A DNA stretch of 64,000 nucleotides from NCBI RefSeq assembly GCF_000424385.1, contig NZ_AUJU01000001.1, positions 1-64,000 of the forward strand, given 5' to 3'. Under the pieces are notes generated by a model that saw only the letters and a program-made list of their open reading frames with translations, did no database searches and was not told the DNA's origin. The stretch comes from Butyrivibrio sp. LC3010. Lineage in GTDB: Bacteria > Bacillota > Clostridia > Lachnospirales > Lachnospiraceae. A program made the translations under genes and the position numbers. This document shows, piece after piece, positions 28,168 through 36,234 of the stretch; the stretch's first letter is position 1; every line of letters begins with the position of its first letter.

Positions 28168-28983
28168 ATGAAATGCAAAAAAATTCTAAATAATCTAATG
28201 CCTCTGCTCATCTGCATGATCCTGACATTGCCTTTATTGTCTTCTTTTCAGGTAAAGGCTGACGGTAGCGGAATGGTGGATCCTGTTTATTGCCAGGATG
28301 GAACACTTTTCCCAGTAATAGATGCTGCGGATCTTATGACAGATGATGAAGAGAACGAGCTTGCACAGCATATTTATCAGGTTGAGGATAAATATGAATC
28401 GGCTATAGTAATAGTTACTATAGATGATCTGGGTTCAAGAAATGTTGAGGAATATGGCGATGATTTTTATGACTATAATGGATATGGTTATAATGGAACA
28501 AATAACGGAATATTATTCCTGATCGACATATCCACAAGACAATGGCATATCACCACAACCGGTACAGCCATTAACATATTCACGGATTCAGCCCAGGAAG
28601 ATCTGATTGATGCCTGCAAAAGTAGCCTGTCTGCAGGATACTATTATCAGGCCTTTGATCAGTTTGTATCCGCTTGCGATGAAAGACAGCAGGATGTAAT
28701 TGACAGTAAAACCTTTACTACCGGAAAATTTCTTATATGTCTGATCGTAGGTTTAGTACTTGGATTAATTGTACTACTTATGTTTATTGGTCAGTTAAAA
28801 ACTGTTCATTGGGAAGCAGGTGCATCCAACTATTCTCAAAAGGGACTTTCTCTTTCCCGTAAACAGGATCGCTTCATTAGAACAACAGTTACAAAAACAG
28901 CAAGACCAAAAGAAAGCTCCGGCTCTTCAACCCATTCCGGTTCTTCAGGAACTTCACATGGTGGAAGTAGCGGCTCATTTTAA
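28168..28983 (+). CDS. TPM-domain secreted/membrane protein (YgcG/YdjH-like)
   Basis: ATG 28168 (MKCKKILNNLM) is chosen because AAGGA lies eight bases upstream and it begins a clear signal peptide ending near VKADG. The mature part is a TPM domain (about 45-180: VIDAADLMTDDEENELAQ...YGYNGTNNGILFLIDI), found outside the membrane in several stress and photosystem-repair proteins. One transmembrane helix follows (about 190-215). The cytoplasmic tail ends in a Ser/Gly/His-rich stretch (GSSGTSHGGSSGSF) typical of YgcG proteins. It completes a YdjI-YdjG-YdjH-like trio, in a different gene order from Bacillus, and is followed by a terminator. Confidence 0.85.
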   Translation: MKCKKILNNLMPLLICMILTLPLLSSFQVKADGSGMVDPVYCQDGTLFPVIDAADLMTDDEENELAQHIYQVEDKYESAIVIVTIDDLGSRNVEEYGDDFYDYNGYGYNGTNNGILFLIDISTRQWHITTTGTAINIFTDSAQEDLIDACKSSLSAGYYYQAFDQFVSACDERQQDVIDSKTFTTGKFLICLIVGLVLGLIVLLMFIGQLKTVHWEAGASNYSQKGLSLSRKQDRFIRTTVTKTARPKESSGSSTHSGSSGTSHGGSSGSF

Positions 28984-29021
28984 AATAACCTGACAAAAAT
29001 AATAAGTTCACTTGCACAGAT

Positions 29022-29055
29022 AAAACCTTACCGTTCCAAAGCGGTAAGGTTTTTT
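29022..29055 (+). terminator. Terminator of the SPFH/zinc-ribbon/TPM operon
   Basis: The stem AAAACCTTACCG/CGGTAAGGTTTT has an 8-base loop and runs into six T residues, 38 bp after the TPM gene. Confidence 0.92.
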
Positions 29056-29178
29056 AGAGCACTTACCAAGGCTTTTCACGAGCCTGATCCTGGCTTGTTA
29101 TACAAAATTTACAAACATCACTCTTTTTTTATAAAATGCCTTAATATTTATTGATATACTAGAGAATAGGAGAAAAAG

Positions 29179-30948
29179 ATGCGTTTACGTGATTATTTTC
29201 ATTTAAATGTGTGGTTACTGCCTATTCTTGTAATACTTGTTCCAATTATGCTCATGGTATTTGGCAGTTCCTACTTAACTACACCAAATACATATTATTT
29301 GACTGTTCTTGAAGATGGATGGTCTGTTCAGTATGACAAAATCAGTCTGTCTGATACTAAACTATCTGAGATTAATCTTGGGCCTTCTCGAAAAGGTGAC
29401 AGCATTATTTTCAGTAATACCATACCCACCGAGCATGTGCCTTCAGCCTGCTTAATGTTCAAAAGTGTTCTTGCAGTGGTAACAGTTTCCATAGATAGCG
29501 AAGTTATTTATACCTATGGTAATGAATATCTGGAATCCGGGAAAATGATTCCAAAGCATTACAATTTTATTCCGCTTAACAAACTTGATAATCCTGAAGG
29601 AAAAACTTTTACTATAAAGCTTGTTTCTTCTGAGAATAATGCATTTTCAGGTATAGCATCTGTTCGATATGGGAACAGGTATGATCTTGAGCAGGAATTC
29701 ATGCAGGGAAAACGTCTGCCTTTGTTCGTCGGATGCTTCTTGTGCATGTTCTCTTTTATGCTTCTTACATTATCATCATATCTTTACATGTACCATAGTC
29801 ATGACCTATCTCTGTTTTTAAGTTCTTTAATATCATTTGTACTTGGTGCCTATAATCTGGCATTTAATGATATTTTTTGCTTTTTATCTGATGCTGAATC
29901 CTTTTTTACTCTTCTTGAGTATATAACCTTATACCTTGTTCCTTTTGCAATTATAGCTTTTCTGATATCATCTCACCCTGAACTCAATTCTAGAATTAAT
30001 ACAATTATCATTATTATCAATATCCTCTTTCCATTAATTGCACTGATCCTTCATTTCACAGATATTATTCATGTTAATATTTTCATTCCTGTTCTTCATA
30101 TTATTGCTATAGCAGAAGCAATATATGAACTTCCACAGCTCGTACTCAATATTTGGAAGGAACACAAAGACAAAATTAACACACCTGAATATACAGGAAT
30201 AACATCCGACAGTCTTCTTGTAATTGGCCTTGCCTTTTTCATAGTCTGCTCAGTAATCGATATAATAAAATATAATATTTTAAAGCTTTTCTTTGGTGGC
30301 GCAGAAGCTTATGCTGATATCAATTTCATGACAATTGGTGCTCTATGCTTTGTTCTTACCTTGTTCCTATCCTACTTTTATCATGGAATAGAGCATATGA
30401 ACGCGGTTTACATGAAAGATCATCTTGAAGGACTTGCTTATACTGACTCACTTACAGGCCTTATGAACAGAGCAAAATGTATGCAATACATGGCTTCAGT
30501 TCATGGAAAATTTGCAATTATTAGTATCGATATGGATAATCTTAAAACCGTAAATGACAGTCTCGGGCATCAGGAAGGTGACCGCATGATTAGATCATTT
30601 GCGGACATAATGAAGCAGTCCTTTGTCGGATCTTCTTTGATTGGAAGAACAGGCGGCGATGAATTTCTTGTTGCAATTGAAAATCCCGATAAAGATATTT
30701 GTGAAAAAATGATTGCTGACTTAAAAACCCGCATGCAGATTTTTAATAAAAATGAGAAAAATATCAATCTGTCAGCATCCTGCGGCTATGCCTACAGCTA
30801 TGAAGCTGACGAAAATGATGCAAGCAGTGTTTTTGTTCTTTCGGACAACCGGATGTACAAAGAAAAAGAAACCCATCATCAGGCTAAATTGGACAGATTC
30901 GTGAATGATATATTTGGTGGTTCTGAATCAGATGAAAGGAGACAATAA
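29179..30948 (+). CDS. Membrane diguanylate cyclase, first of a tandem pair
   Basis: Synthesises cyclic di-GMP if active. The 589-residue protein has an N-terminal transmembrane helix (about 12-32), an extracytoplasmic sensor domain (about 35-175, resembling the jelly-roll domain of 7TMR-DISM receptors), about seven membrane helices (185-410) and a GGDEF domain (about 425-575). The active site is intact (RTGGDEFLVAI), with DSLTGLMNR at the domain start. No RxxD inhibitory site precedes GGDEF at the usual distance. The ligand is unknown. ATG follows AGGAGA. The paralogue starts three bases after its stop. Confidence 0.9.
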   Translation: MRLRDYFHLNVWLLPILVILVPIMLMVFGSSYLTTPNTYYLTVLEDGWSVQYDKISLSDTKLSEINLGPSRKGDSIIFSNTIPTEHVPSACLMFKSVLAVVTVSIDSEVIYTYGNEYLESGKMIPKHYNFIPLNKLDNPEGKTFTIKLVSSENNAFSGIASVRYGNRYDLEQEFMQGKRLPLFVGCFLCMFSFMLLTLSSYLYMYHSHDLSLFLSSLISFVLGAYNLAFNDIFCFLSDAESFFTLLEYITLYLVPFAIIAFLISSHPELNSRINTIIIIINILFPLIALILHFTDIIHVNIFIPVLHIIAIAEAIYELPQLVLNIWKEHKDKINTPEYTGITSDSLLVIGLAFFIVCSVIDIIKYNILKLFFGGAEAYADINFMTIGALCFVLTLFLSYFYHGIEHMNAVYMKDHLEGLAYTDSLTGLMNRAKCMQYMASVHGKFAIISIDMDNLKTVNDSLGHQEGDRMIRSFADIMKQSFVGSSLIGRTGGDEFLVAIENPDKDICEKMIADLKTRMQIFNKNEKNINLSASCGYAYSYEADENDASSVFVLSDNRMYKEKETHHQAKLDRFVNDIFGGSESDERRQ

Positions 30949-30951
30949 GTT

Positions 30952-32640
30952 ATGAAGAAACGCATAATATTCCTTATTATCTCCATATTAACTTTTATAG
31001 TGATAATAACAATATGTCATTTCCTGTTTCTTCCAAAACTGACCAGTCCTGTTATAACTCTGGATAAAAACTGGAATATTCAATATAACGATTTTACTTT
31101 GGATAATGTATCTATAAAGGATTTGGATAGAAGTCTGCCTTCTTCTTCAAAAGGCGATATTCTAAGATTATCAACCACTCTGCAAAAGAGCTCTGATTAT
31201 TCATTTCCGACACTCATGTTTCTTTCGAGATACTCTGCAGTGGAAGTTTACATCGACAACAAACTTGTTTTATCAAAATTCACTGACAAACTTGCTCAGG
31301 ATAAATATATCGGTTGTTTCTATAATATTGTAACTGTACCATCCAGTGATAACACTCAGCAGTTGGATATTATTTTATTCAGCTCAGAAAACAGTGCCTA
31401 CAGATATTTTATTTCTCCTACTTATGGGGAATACCATGATGTTATCAGATCCTATATTTTCAAGCACATATTCCCTTTGTCCAGCGCCATTTTCCTGATC
31501 ATATTCGGTATAGCATTTTTAATCATCACTTTAAGCTTTTACAAAACTCTGCCTACAATTCTTTCGCAGCTCTTTTCTTCTTTGCTTTTCATTAATGTTG
31601 GCATTTGGATGCTATGCTATTTCAAACTTCTCGACTTTTTTATCAATACACATGGAATCACCACAGAGATAGAATATCTATCTCTATATATAACGGTTCC
31701 TCTTACCTATATAATAATCGGTTGCATTCAGGATCATTACAAAGACTGGATTTTCCTTGTTGTAGCTTCTACAAGTTCAATAATATGTATATTTTTGATT
31801 GTTCTTCATTTTTCGGACATTGCAAGAATGAATAGAACTTTAAGATATTTCCAGTGCATTTCGCTAATGTGCTCCATTTTCCTTATAGTGGTCATAGCAA
31901 AAGACATTAAGCAGAAAAAGATTTCACCTTCCGAAACCATAGAGCTTATAGGACTTAGCTTCTTTTCTCTTTCATATATATTAAACTTTGTGGCATTCAC
32001 ATTTGAGATTTTTCATATTTTCCCGGAATCATTTCTGACTGTAAGATTAATTCCTATGGGCGGTCTTATTTTCGTTTTTGCAAATCTTATTAACTATTTT
32101 ATTTATATCTCTGAGTCATTTGCCATGAGAAAAGAGTATGCCTCTCTTACGCATCTGGCCTATGCTGATGGTCTTACTGACCTTCCCAACAGATCAAGAT
32201 ATGATAAATACACTGCAGATCTTGATAAGGGAACAGCTGAATATTGCATCATAAGTCTTGATCTTAATGGTTTAAAGGAAATCAATGATAATGACGGACA
32301 CGCTGCCGGTGACAAATATCTTCAGGAATTCTCATCTGTACTAAAACAGTGCTTTGATGAAAAATGTTTTATAGCCAGAATTGGCGGTGATGAATTTGTT
32401 GCAATATTAAAAGAACCTTATTTTTCAGATATCGATTCAATCCTTACAAGACTTAAAGATGCTCTGGAAATAAAAAACATTCTTTATCCGGGATATAGAA
32501 GAAGTGTTGCCTGCGGTTATGCTTTTAGCACAGAAGTTAATCCAAAGGACTCCCACAGCGTATATCTTCTCGCTGATAAAAGAATGTATGAAAATAAAAA
32601 GATAATGCATGAAAGACTTGGTATTGCAGCCAGAATATAA
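30952..32640 (+). CDS. Membrane diguanylate cyclase, second of a tandem pair
   Basis: This is a paralogue of the gene immediately upstream, with the same plan: transmembrane helix (about 5-27), extracytoplasmic sensor (about 30-165), seven-helix region (175-385) and GGDEF domain (about 400-555). The active site is RIGGDEFVAIL and the domain opens with DGLTDLPNRSRYD. It again has no RxxD inhibitory site. The sensor parts have diverged much more than the GGDEF parts, suggesting duplication followed by ligand specialisation. AAAGGAG inside the previous stop region serves as ribosome site. A terminator follows. Confidence 0.9.
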   Translation: MKKRIIFLIISILTFIVIITICHFLFLPKLTSPVITLDKNWNIQYNDFTLDNVSIKDLDRSLPSSSKGDILRLSTTLQKSSDYSFPTLMFLSRYSAVEVYIDNKLVLSKFTDKLAQDKYIGCFYNIVTVPSSDNTQQLDIILFSSENSAYRYFISPTYGEYHDVIRSYIFKHIFPLSSAIFLIIFGIAFLIITLSFYKTLPTILSQLFSSLLFINVGIWMLCYFKLLDFFINTHGITTEIEYLSLYITVPLTYIIIGCIQDHYKDWIFLVVASTSSIICIFLIVLHFSDIARMNRTLRYFQCISLMCSIFLIVVIAKDIKQKKISPSETIELIGLSFFSLSYILNFVAFTFEIFHIFPESFLTVRLIPMGGLIFVFANLINYFIYISESFAMRKEYASLTHLAYADGLTDLPNRSRYDKYTADLDKGTAEYCIISLDLNGLKEINDNDGHAAGDKYLQEFSSVLKQCFDEKCFIARIGGDEFVAILKEPYFSDIDSILTRLKDALEIKNILYPGYRRSVACGYAFSTEVNPKDSHSVYLLADKRMYENKKIMHERLGIAARI

Positions 32641-32648
32641 ATAGTTAA

Positions 32649-32689
32649 CACGAGACAGATGAACATGTAATATGTCATCCTGTCTCGTG
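32649..32689 (+). terminator. Terminator after the GGDEF pair
   Basis: The stem CACGAGACAG/CTGTCTCGTG is extended inward by ATGA/TCAT with a one-base bulge, and followed by CTTTTGTC. It lies 8 bp after the stop codon. Confidence 0.75.
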
Positions 32690-32717
32690 CTTTTGTCTAC
32701 AAGAAGTCATGACTTTT

Positions 32718-32802
32718 TGTGGGCAAAAGCGGAAATCGCCCGCAAAAATCCTGCCTTCGGCAGGACACGCCCCTCGCTTCGCGAGGACCTGGTCCAATAC
32801 GA
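32718..32802 (-). repeat. Copy 2 of the 39-nt hairpin repeat, with two extra hairpins
   Basis: On the minus strand the 39-nt core runs 32802-32764, with stem CCTCGC/GCGAGG and loop GAA. The second stem, TCCTGCC/GGCAGGA, is at 32765-32749; in copy 1 the same position is TCCTG...CAGGA, so the helix is kept while bases differ. A third hairpin, TTTTTGTGGGC/GCCCGCAAAAA, occupies about 32717-32748. The element lies between the convergent GGDEF and unknown genes. The 13-mer CAAGAAGTCATG flanks it on the left at 32700. Confidence 0.75.
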
Positions 32803-32831
32803 TTCCCGTTTTTCTGAGGAAAAACAGGAAT

Positions 32832-33293
32832 CTATAGATTCCTGATGGCTATCTCTTCCTTTGCCTGCAAGAAGTCATGCTTTAAGAGTTTCAAGGCAGA
32901 TCCCATCAGCTCATCACTACTTAGAATGTCATTTAATCCAAAATATTCTTTTGTAGCTGATTCCAATATTCCATTATCATACATCTGAGCAATTGCATTT
33001 GCGCATACCCGGCATTCATAAATATCTTTTAATTTTTTTGAACTGCCCCAATCTATATCGCTCTCATTATAGACATCTTTATAGAAAGCATATAGGATTC
33101 TTGCCGCATTTTTTCTGGATACATTTTCTTTTATCATTTTTTCGGAAAACAGAGACATGACATTTTTCCAAAATTTGTTTAGTTGCTCTTCTCTAATGAA
33201 ATCATTATTTTCCTGAAAAGCTTTTTCACTTTCCTTGCTTTTTCCGGATTCATATTCAGTTATTATAAAATCTATAAATTCCTCGATATTCAT
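32832..33293 (-). CDS. Unknown 153-residue protein coupled to the GH27 gene
   Basis: I do not recognise the family. The protein is acidic, largely helical, has no signal peptide or membrane segment, and contains a CRVCANAIAQMYDNG stretch (two cysteines three apart) in its second half. Its ATG overlaps the GH27 stop codon (ATGA), so the two are translationally coupled and probably act together or are co-regulated. The last codons (KHDFLQAKEE) lie over a 13-mer that is repeated in nearby intergenic DNA (32868-32880), so the C terminus may be partly derived from a repeat. Confidence 0.75.
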   Translation of the reverse strand: MNIEEFIDFIITEYESGKSKESEKAFQENNDFIREEQLNKFWKNVMSLFSEKMIKENVSRKNAARILYAFYKDVYNESDIDWGSSKKLKDIYECRVCANAIAQMYDNGILESATKEYFGLNDILSSDELMGSALKLLKHDFLQAKEEIAIRNL

Positions 33294-35167
33294 GATACTA
33301 TTGCTGAAATTCTGAATGTCACATTGTCGCAGGCCTTTATTCCGTCAATCTCAAAGATTCCTGAATTATTTTCTTCAACCTCTTTTGTCCAAAGATTTTT
33401 TACACTGTAACTATCAGCTCTGGTAATCTTTTCCCCAAAATACCCTATTATATCTTCTATCGATACGCTGATTTTCTCATTTTTGCCTTCTTCACTGACA
33501 TTTATAAAGCTAAGAGCAAAATCACCATTTGACAGAGGCTTTGCAAGAACATCAATTCTGTTTATGTCCCTGATATATTCCTTATCAGGTTCTTTTTCTG
33601 CAAGTGTTGAGAAAATACGTTTTGCCTGTATTCCAAGTGCATCCTGGTTTAATGAGATCATATCCTTATTGGCAATTATGTTATACATCCAGTCATTTGC
33701 AGATACTCTTCTTAAATCCATTCCAAGCATTAAAGGTGAATTCATCATGCACCACATAGTCATATGTGTTCTGCATTGAACTTCATCAAGTCCGTTCATG
33801 CCTATCATTAGCATATCAGGATCATTCCATCCCTTTGAAAGACCTGCAAATTCATCCATAATAACTGCTTTATTGTATTGTGCTGTAACACTAGTTGTAT
33901 AATCCTGGTTCCATGCTCCAAATCCGGGGTCTCCATCACTTCCTACGCGGAATGTAATATCATTTAAGATGCGCCATGAGTCACAGACTTTATATGCCCA
34001 GTTCTGAGGATGAGTTTTTCCCCATTCACATGCAGAATAAATAATATCATTTTCAGGCTTCAATTCGTTCAGTTCCTTGAGAAGTCTTGCGTAGGAATTA
34101 AGTGTATTCTCCTGTCTTCTGTGATTCATTATTCGAATACAGTTAGAACCTTTTTTCAAATTGATCTTTATGGATTTACTCCATTCAAAAGGTTTAATCT
34201 CTTTAGTTTCTTCATCAGGTGCATTTTTATCATCTGAATCTTTTTCAGATGGCCACCCATCTTCTGAAATAAAATCGTCAAAAACAATGTCATCATTTAC
34301 AGCAATCTGAGTCCAATTACCTTTTCCTTCTTCCTTGCCATCCTGATATTCTATTTCTAATAGACATGTAAAGTTTTCTTCTTCAGCAGAATTATCGTTT
34401 TTATCAGAATTATCACTAACTGACTTTATCTCTTTATTATCAGCACATATATTAAATATCAGTTCACTGCTTCTAAGTCCAACAGGTGAAGCCTCAGGAC
34501 CCGTTCCATCATATGTTCCGATTCCTGTAACACTGTTATTTTCGATAAACGCGCGATCCCCTGTTATTTTTCCGTCTGATATTGCATTAAAAGTATATTC
34601 TTCTCGAGATTGTTCATTTCTGACAATTTTTATTGATCTTATCGCAGGTGCAAATGTAAATGCTGCATTCTCAGGATTAGAAAATGTAGCATTATCAAAT
34701 GGATAATAACAATTATCTACTTTAAGAAAATCTACTCCCCATTCAATATAGCTTGCAGCATCATCTCTCTCATGTCCACAGGTTCCAACAGCTGCTCCGG
34801 CGCATAGATTTGTACCTATATCATTATACATTCCAAATTTTAATCCCTTGGAATGTATATAATCTGATAATGATTTAAAACCATTTGGAAATTTGTTTTC
34901 CTCATTGGACAGTTTTCCATCTATCCTTTCTGGTTTATAACATCCATCATCCAAAATCACATACTCATAGCCTAGTTTATCCAGACCCAGTTCAACAATT
35001 TTATCTGCCATTATCCTGGTTAATTCTTCTGTGTTTCCACTTCCAAAAGCATTCCAGCTATTCCATCCCATAGCAGGAAGATGGTTTTTCTTCTTATTAA
35101 ACAAAATCTTTCCATTATCAAAGGAACTAAATCTTCCATTATCGTCTAACTTATCCGGTCTTAACAT
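33290..35167 (-). CDS. GH27 family glycosidase (alpha-galactosidase/beta-L-arabinopyranosidase type) with an inserted domain
   Basis: This retaining glycosidase clips terminal alpha-D-galactose or beta-L-arabinopyranose. ATG 35167 (MLRPDK) is preferred since GGGAGG lies just upstream, inside a longer apparent frame. The (beta/alpha)8 barrel starts with MGWNSWNAF and YVILDDGCY; the nucleophile is Asp151 in KVDNCYYP and the acid/base Asp is in WNDPDMLMIG (about residue 450). About 195 residues (roughly 158-353) interrupt the barrel before IIYSACEWG; the insert is Asp/Glu/Lys-rich and beta-like, possibly carbohydrate-binding. A beta-sandwich closes the protein. No signal peptide. Substrate is inferred only. 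Confidence 0.88.
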   Translation of the reverse strand: MLRPDKLDDNGRFSSFDNGKILFNKKKNHLPAMGWNSWNAFGSGNTEELTRIMADKIVELGLDKLGYEYVILDDGCYKPERIDGKLSNEENKFPNGFKSLSDYIHSKGLKFGMYNDIGTNLCAGAAVGTCGHERDDAASYIEWGVDFLKVDNCYYPFDNATFSNPENAAFTFAPAIRSIKIVRNEQSREEYTFNAISDGKITGDRAFIENNSVTGIGTYDGTGPEASPVGLRSSELIFNICADNKEIKSVSDNSDKNDNSAEEENFTCLLEIEYQDGKEEGKGNWTQIAVNDDIVFDDFISEDGWPSEKDSDDKNAPDEETKEIKPFEWSKSIKINLKKGSNCIRIMNHRRQENTLNSYARLLKELNELKPENDIIYSACEWGKTHPQNWAYKVCDSWRILNDITFRVGSDGDPGFGAWNQDYTTSVTAQYNKAVIMDEFAGLSKGWNDPDMLMIGMNGLDEVQCRTHMTMWCMMNSPLMLGMDLRRVSANDWMYNIIANKDMISLNQDALGIQAKRIFSTLAEKEPDKEYIRDINRIDVLAKPLSNGDFALSFINVSEEGKNEKISVSIEDIIGYFGEKITRADSYSVKNLWTKEVEENNSGIFEIDGIKACDNVTFRISAIVS

Positions 35168-35244
35168 GATTTCCTCCCAAATTTTTCTACTAAAAATCCA
35201 CAAATTTTGCGGTAGACCTCACTAAGTACTCTCCATATATAAAT

Positions 35245-35269
35245 ATTCCGGGAAGAACATTCCCGGAAT
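35245..35269 (-). terminator. Terminator of the MBL-fold gene
   Basis: A 10-bp perfect stem (ATTCCGGGAA/TTCCCGGAAT) with a 5-base loop lies about 95 bp after the MBL-fold stop, between it and the GH27 start. The minus-strand tail is ATTTATATA, so termination may be leaky. The rest of 35168-35364 shows no gene. Confidence 0.6.
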
Positions 35270-35364
35270 ACTCTTTTACCATATTAAATTAACGTAATTT
35301 GTTCAAATACTCTTATCAATATTTGCCTTTATATCTGCAATTACTGCGTATTTATTAATACGAT

Positions 35365-36129
35365 TTATCCGATTGTGTATTCTTCACATACCTCCAGAGT
35401 TTTTACCTTCTGTCCGGGATATTTTATCTCAACATAATCTATAAAATCTTTCGGATCCGCACCATTAAATGCAAACATATCATAATGTCCCGGAATTGCC
35501 AACTTTGGTTTTATAGTTCCAACCAAATCTGCAGCTTCCTGATAAGTCATATTTCCAATGCAGTCGTCCTTAAGTCGCCTTGCATCTCTTCCATTTATCG
35601 GAGGAAACATCACATCATATGGACCTTTTTCTCTAAGCTTCTGATATACACCTTCATACAGGCATGTATCTCCCATATGACAAAGCCTGATATTTTTGTA
35701 AGTTATAATGTACATCAGATAAGGATGTAATCCATCACTTCCAGTATCAAGAAATTCATGCGCTGCTGGAATTGCTTCTATCCGGATATTTTCATCATTA
35801 AAAGCAATGCCTTCATCAATAAAAATAAATCGTTCTTCTGAGATATCCAGTTCCTGAGGTAAAGTTTTCTCAAAGAATTTTGGTGCAACAAATTTTATAT
35901 GTGGATGAATCTTTGCTATTTCCGACCAGGCACTTCTGTCTATATGATCTACATGATCATGAGTACCAAAAAGAAGAGACACATTTTTAAGATCATCCAT
36001 ACTTAAAGGATTCTTTATCTGTCTTCCTTCCATATCTGAAATAAATAAATCTATACCAAACTTATATCCTGTTTCATCATCCCAAACCAGGATTCCCTGT
36101 TGTCCTGTGCGCATAAATTTAATAGCCAT
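35365..36129 (-). CDS. MBL-fold metallo-hydrolase (UlaG-like)
   Basis: The 254-residue protein has a metallo-beta-lactamase fold with metal-binding motif GTHDHVDHID, then later His and Asp in CHMGDTCLY and IPGHYDMF. It resembles UlaG (L-ascorbate-6-phosphate lactonase) and related cytoplasmic hydrolases. ATG 36129 (MAIKF) follows GGAGAAGG at good spacing; the longer frame from TTG 36144 reads through that ribosome site and is not used. The substrate is unknown. A cre-like sequence lies about 45 bp upstream, consistent with a role in sugar metabolism. Confidence 0.85.
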   Translation of the reverse strand: MAIKFMRTGQQGILVWDDETGYKFGIDLFISDMEGRQIKNPLSMDDLKNVSLLFGTHDHVDHIDRSAWSEIAKIHPHIKFVAPKFFEKTLPQELDISEERFIFIDEGIAFNDENIRIEAIPAAHEFLDTGSDGLHPYLMYIITYKNIRLCHMGDTCLYEGVYQKLREKGPYDVMFPPINGRDARRLKDDCIGNMTYQEAADLVGTIKPKLAIPGHYDMFAFNGADPKDFIDYVEIKYPGQKVKTLEVCEEYTIG

Positions 36130-36171
36130 AAACCTTCTCCTCAATTAAAAAATTTATCTGACTCATTACAA

Positions 36172-36186
36172 ATGGAAACGATAACG
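36172..36186 (-). promoter_or_regulatory. cre-like site upstream of the MBL-fold gene
   Basis: ATGGAAACGATAACG matches the CcpA cre consensus WTGNAANCGNWNNCW at every position except the last. It lies about 45 bp upstream of the MBL-fold start. A single near-match could be chance, but hprK and a Crh-like gene show that catabolite control is present in this genome. Confidence 0.35.
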
Positions 36187-36234
36187 CAAGCACCCTAAAA
36201 CTTACGATATTAATAATCTGTTCAGAAAAATAAC

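Noticed and set aside
25392..33293. CRISPR array or insertion sequence explaining the repeats
   Set aside because: The repeats are few, irregularly spaced, in both orientations and without spacers, cas genes, transposase or terminal inverted repeats.
36172..36186. Treating the cre-like site as a firm CcpA operator
   Set aside because: One consensus position fails and there is no second site or promoter alignment, so it is listed only at low confidence.
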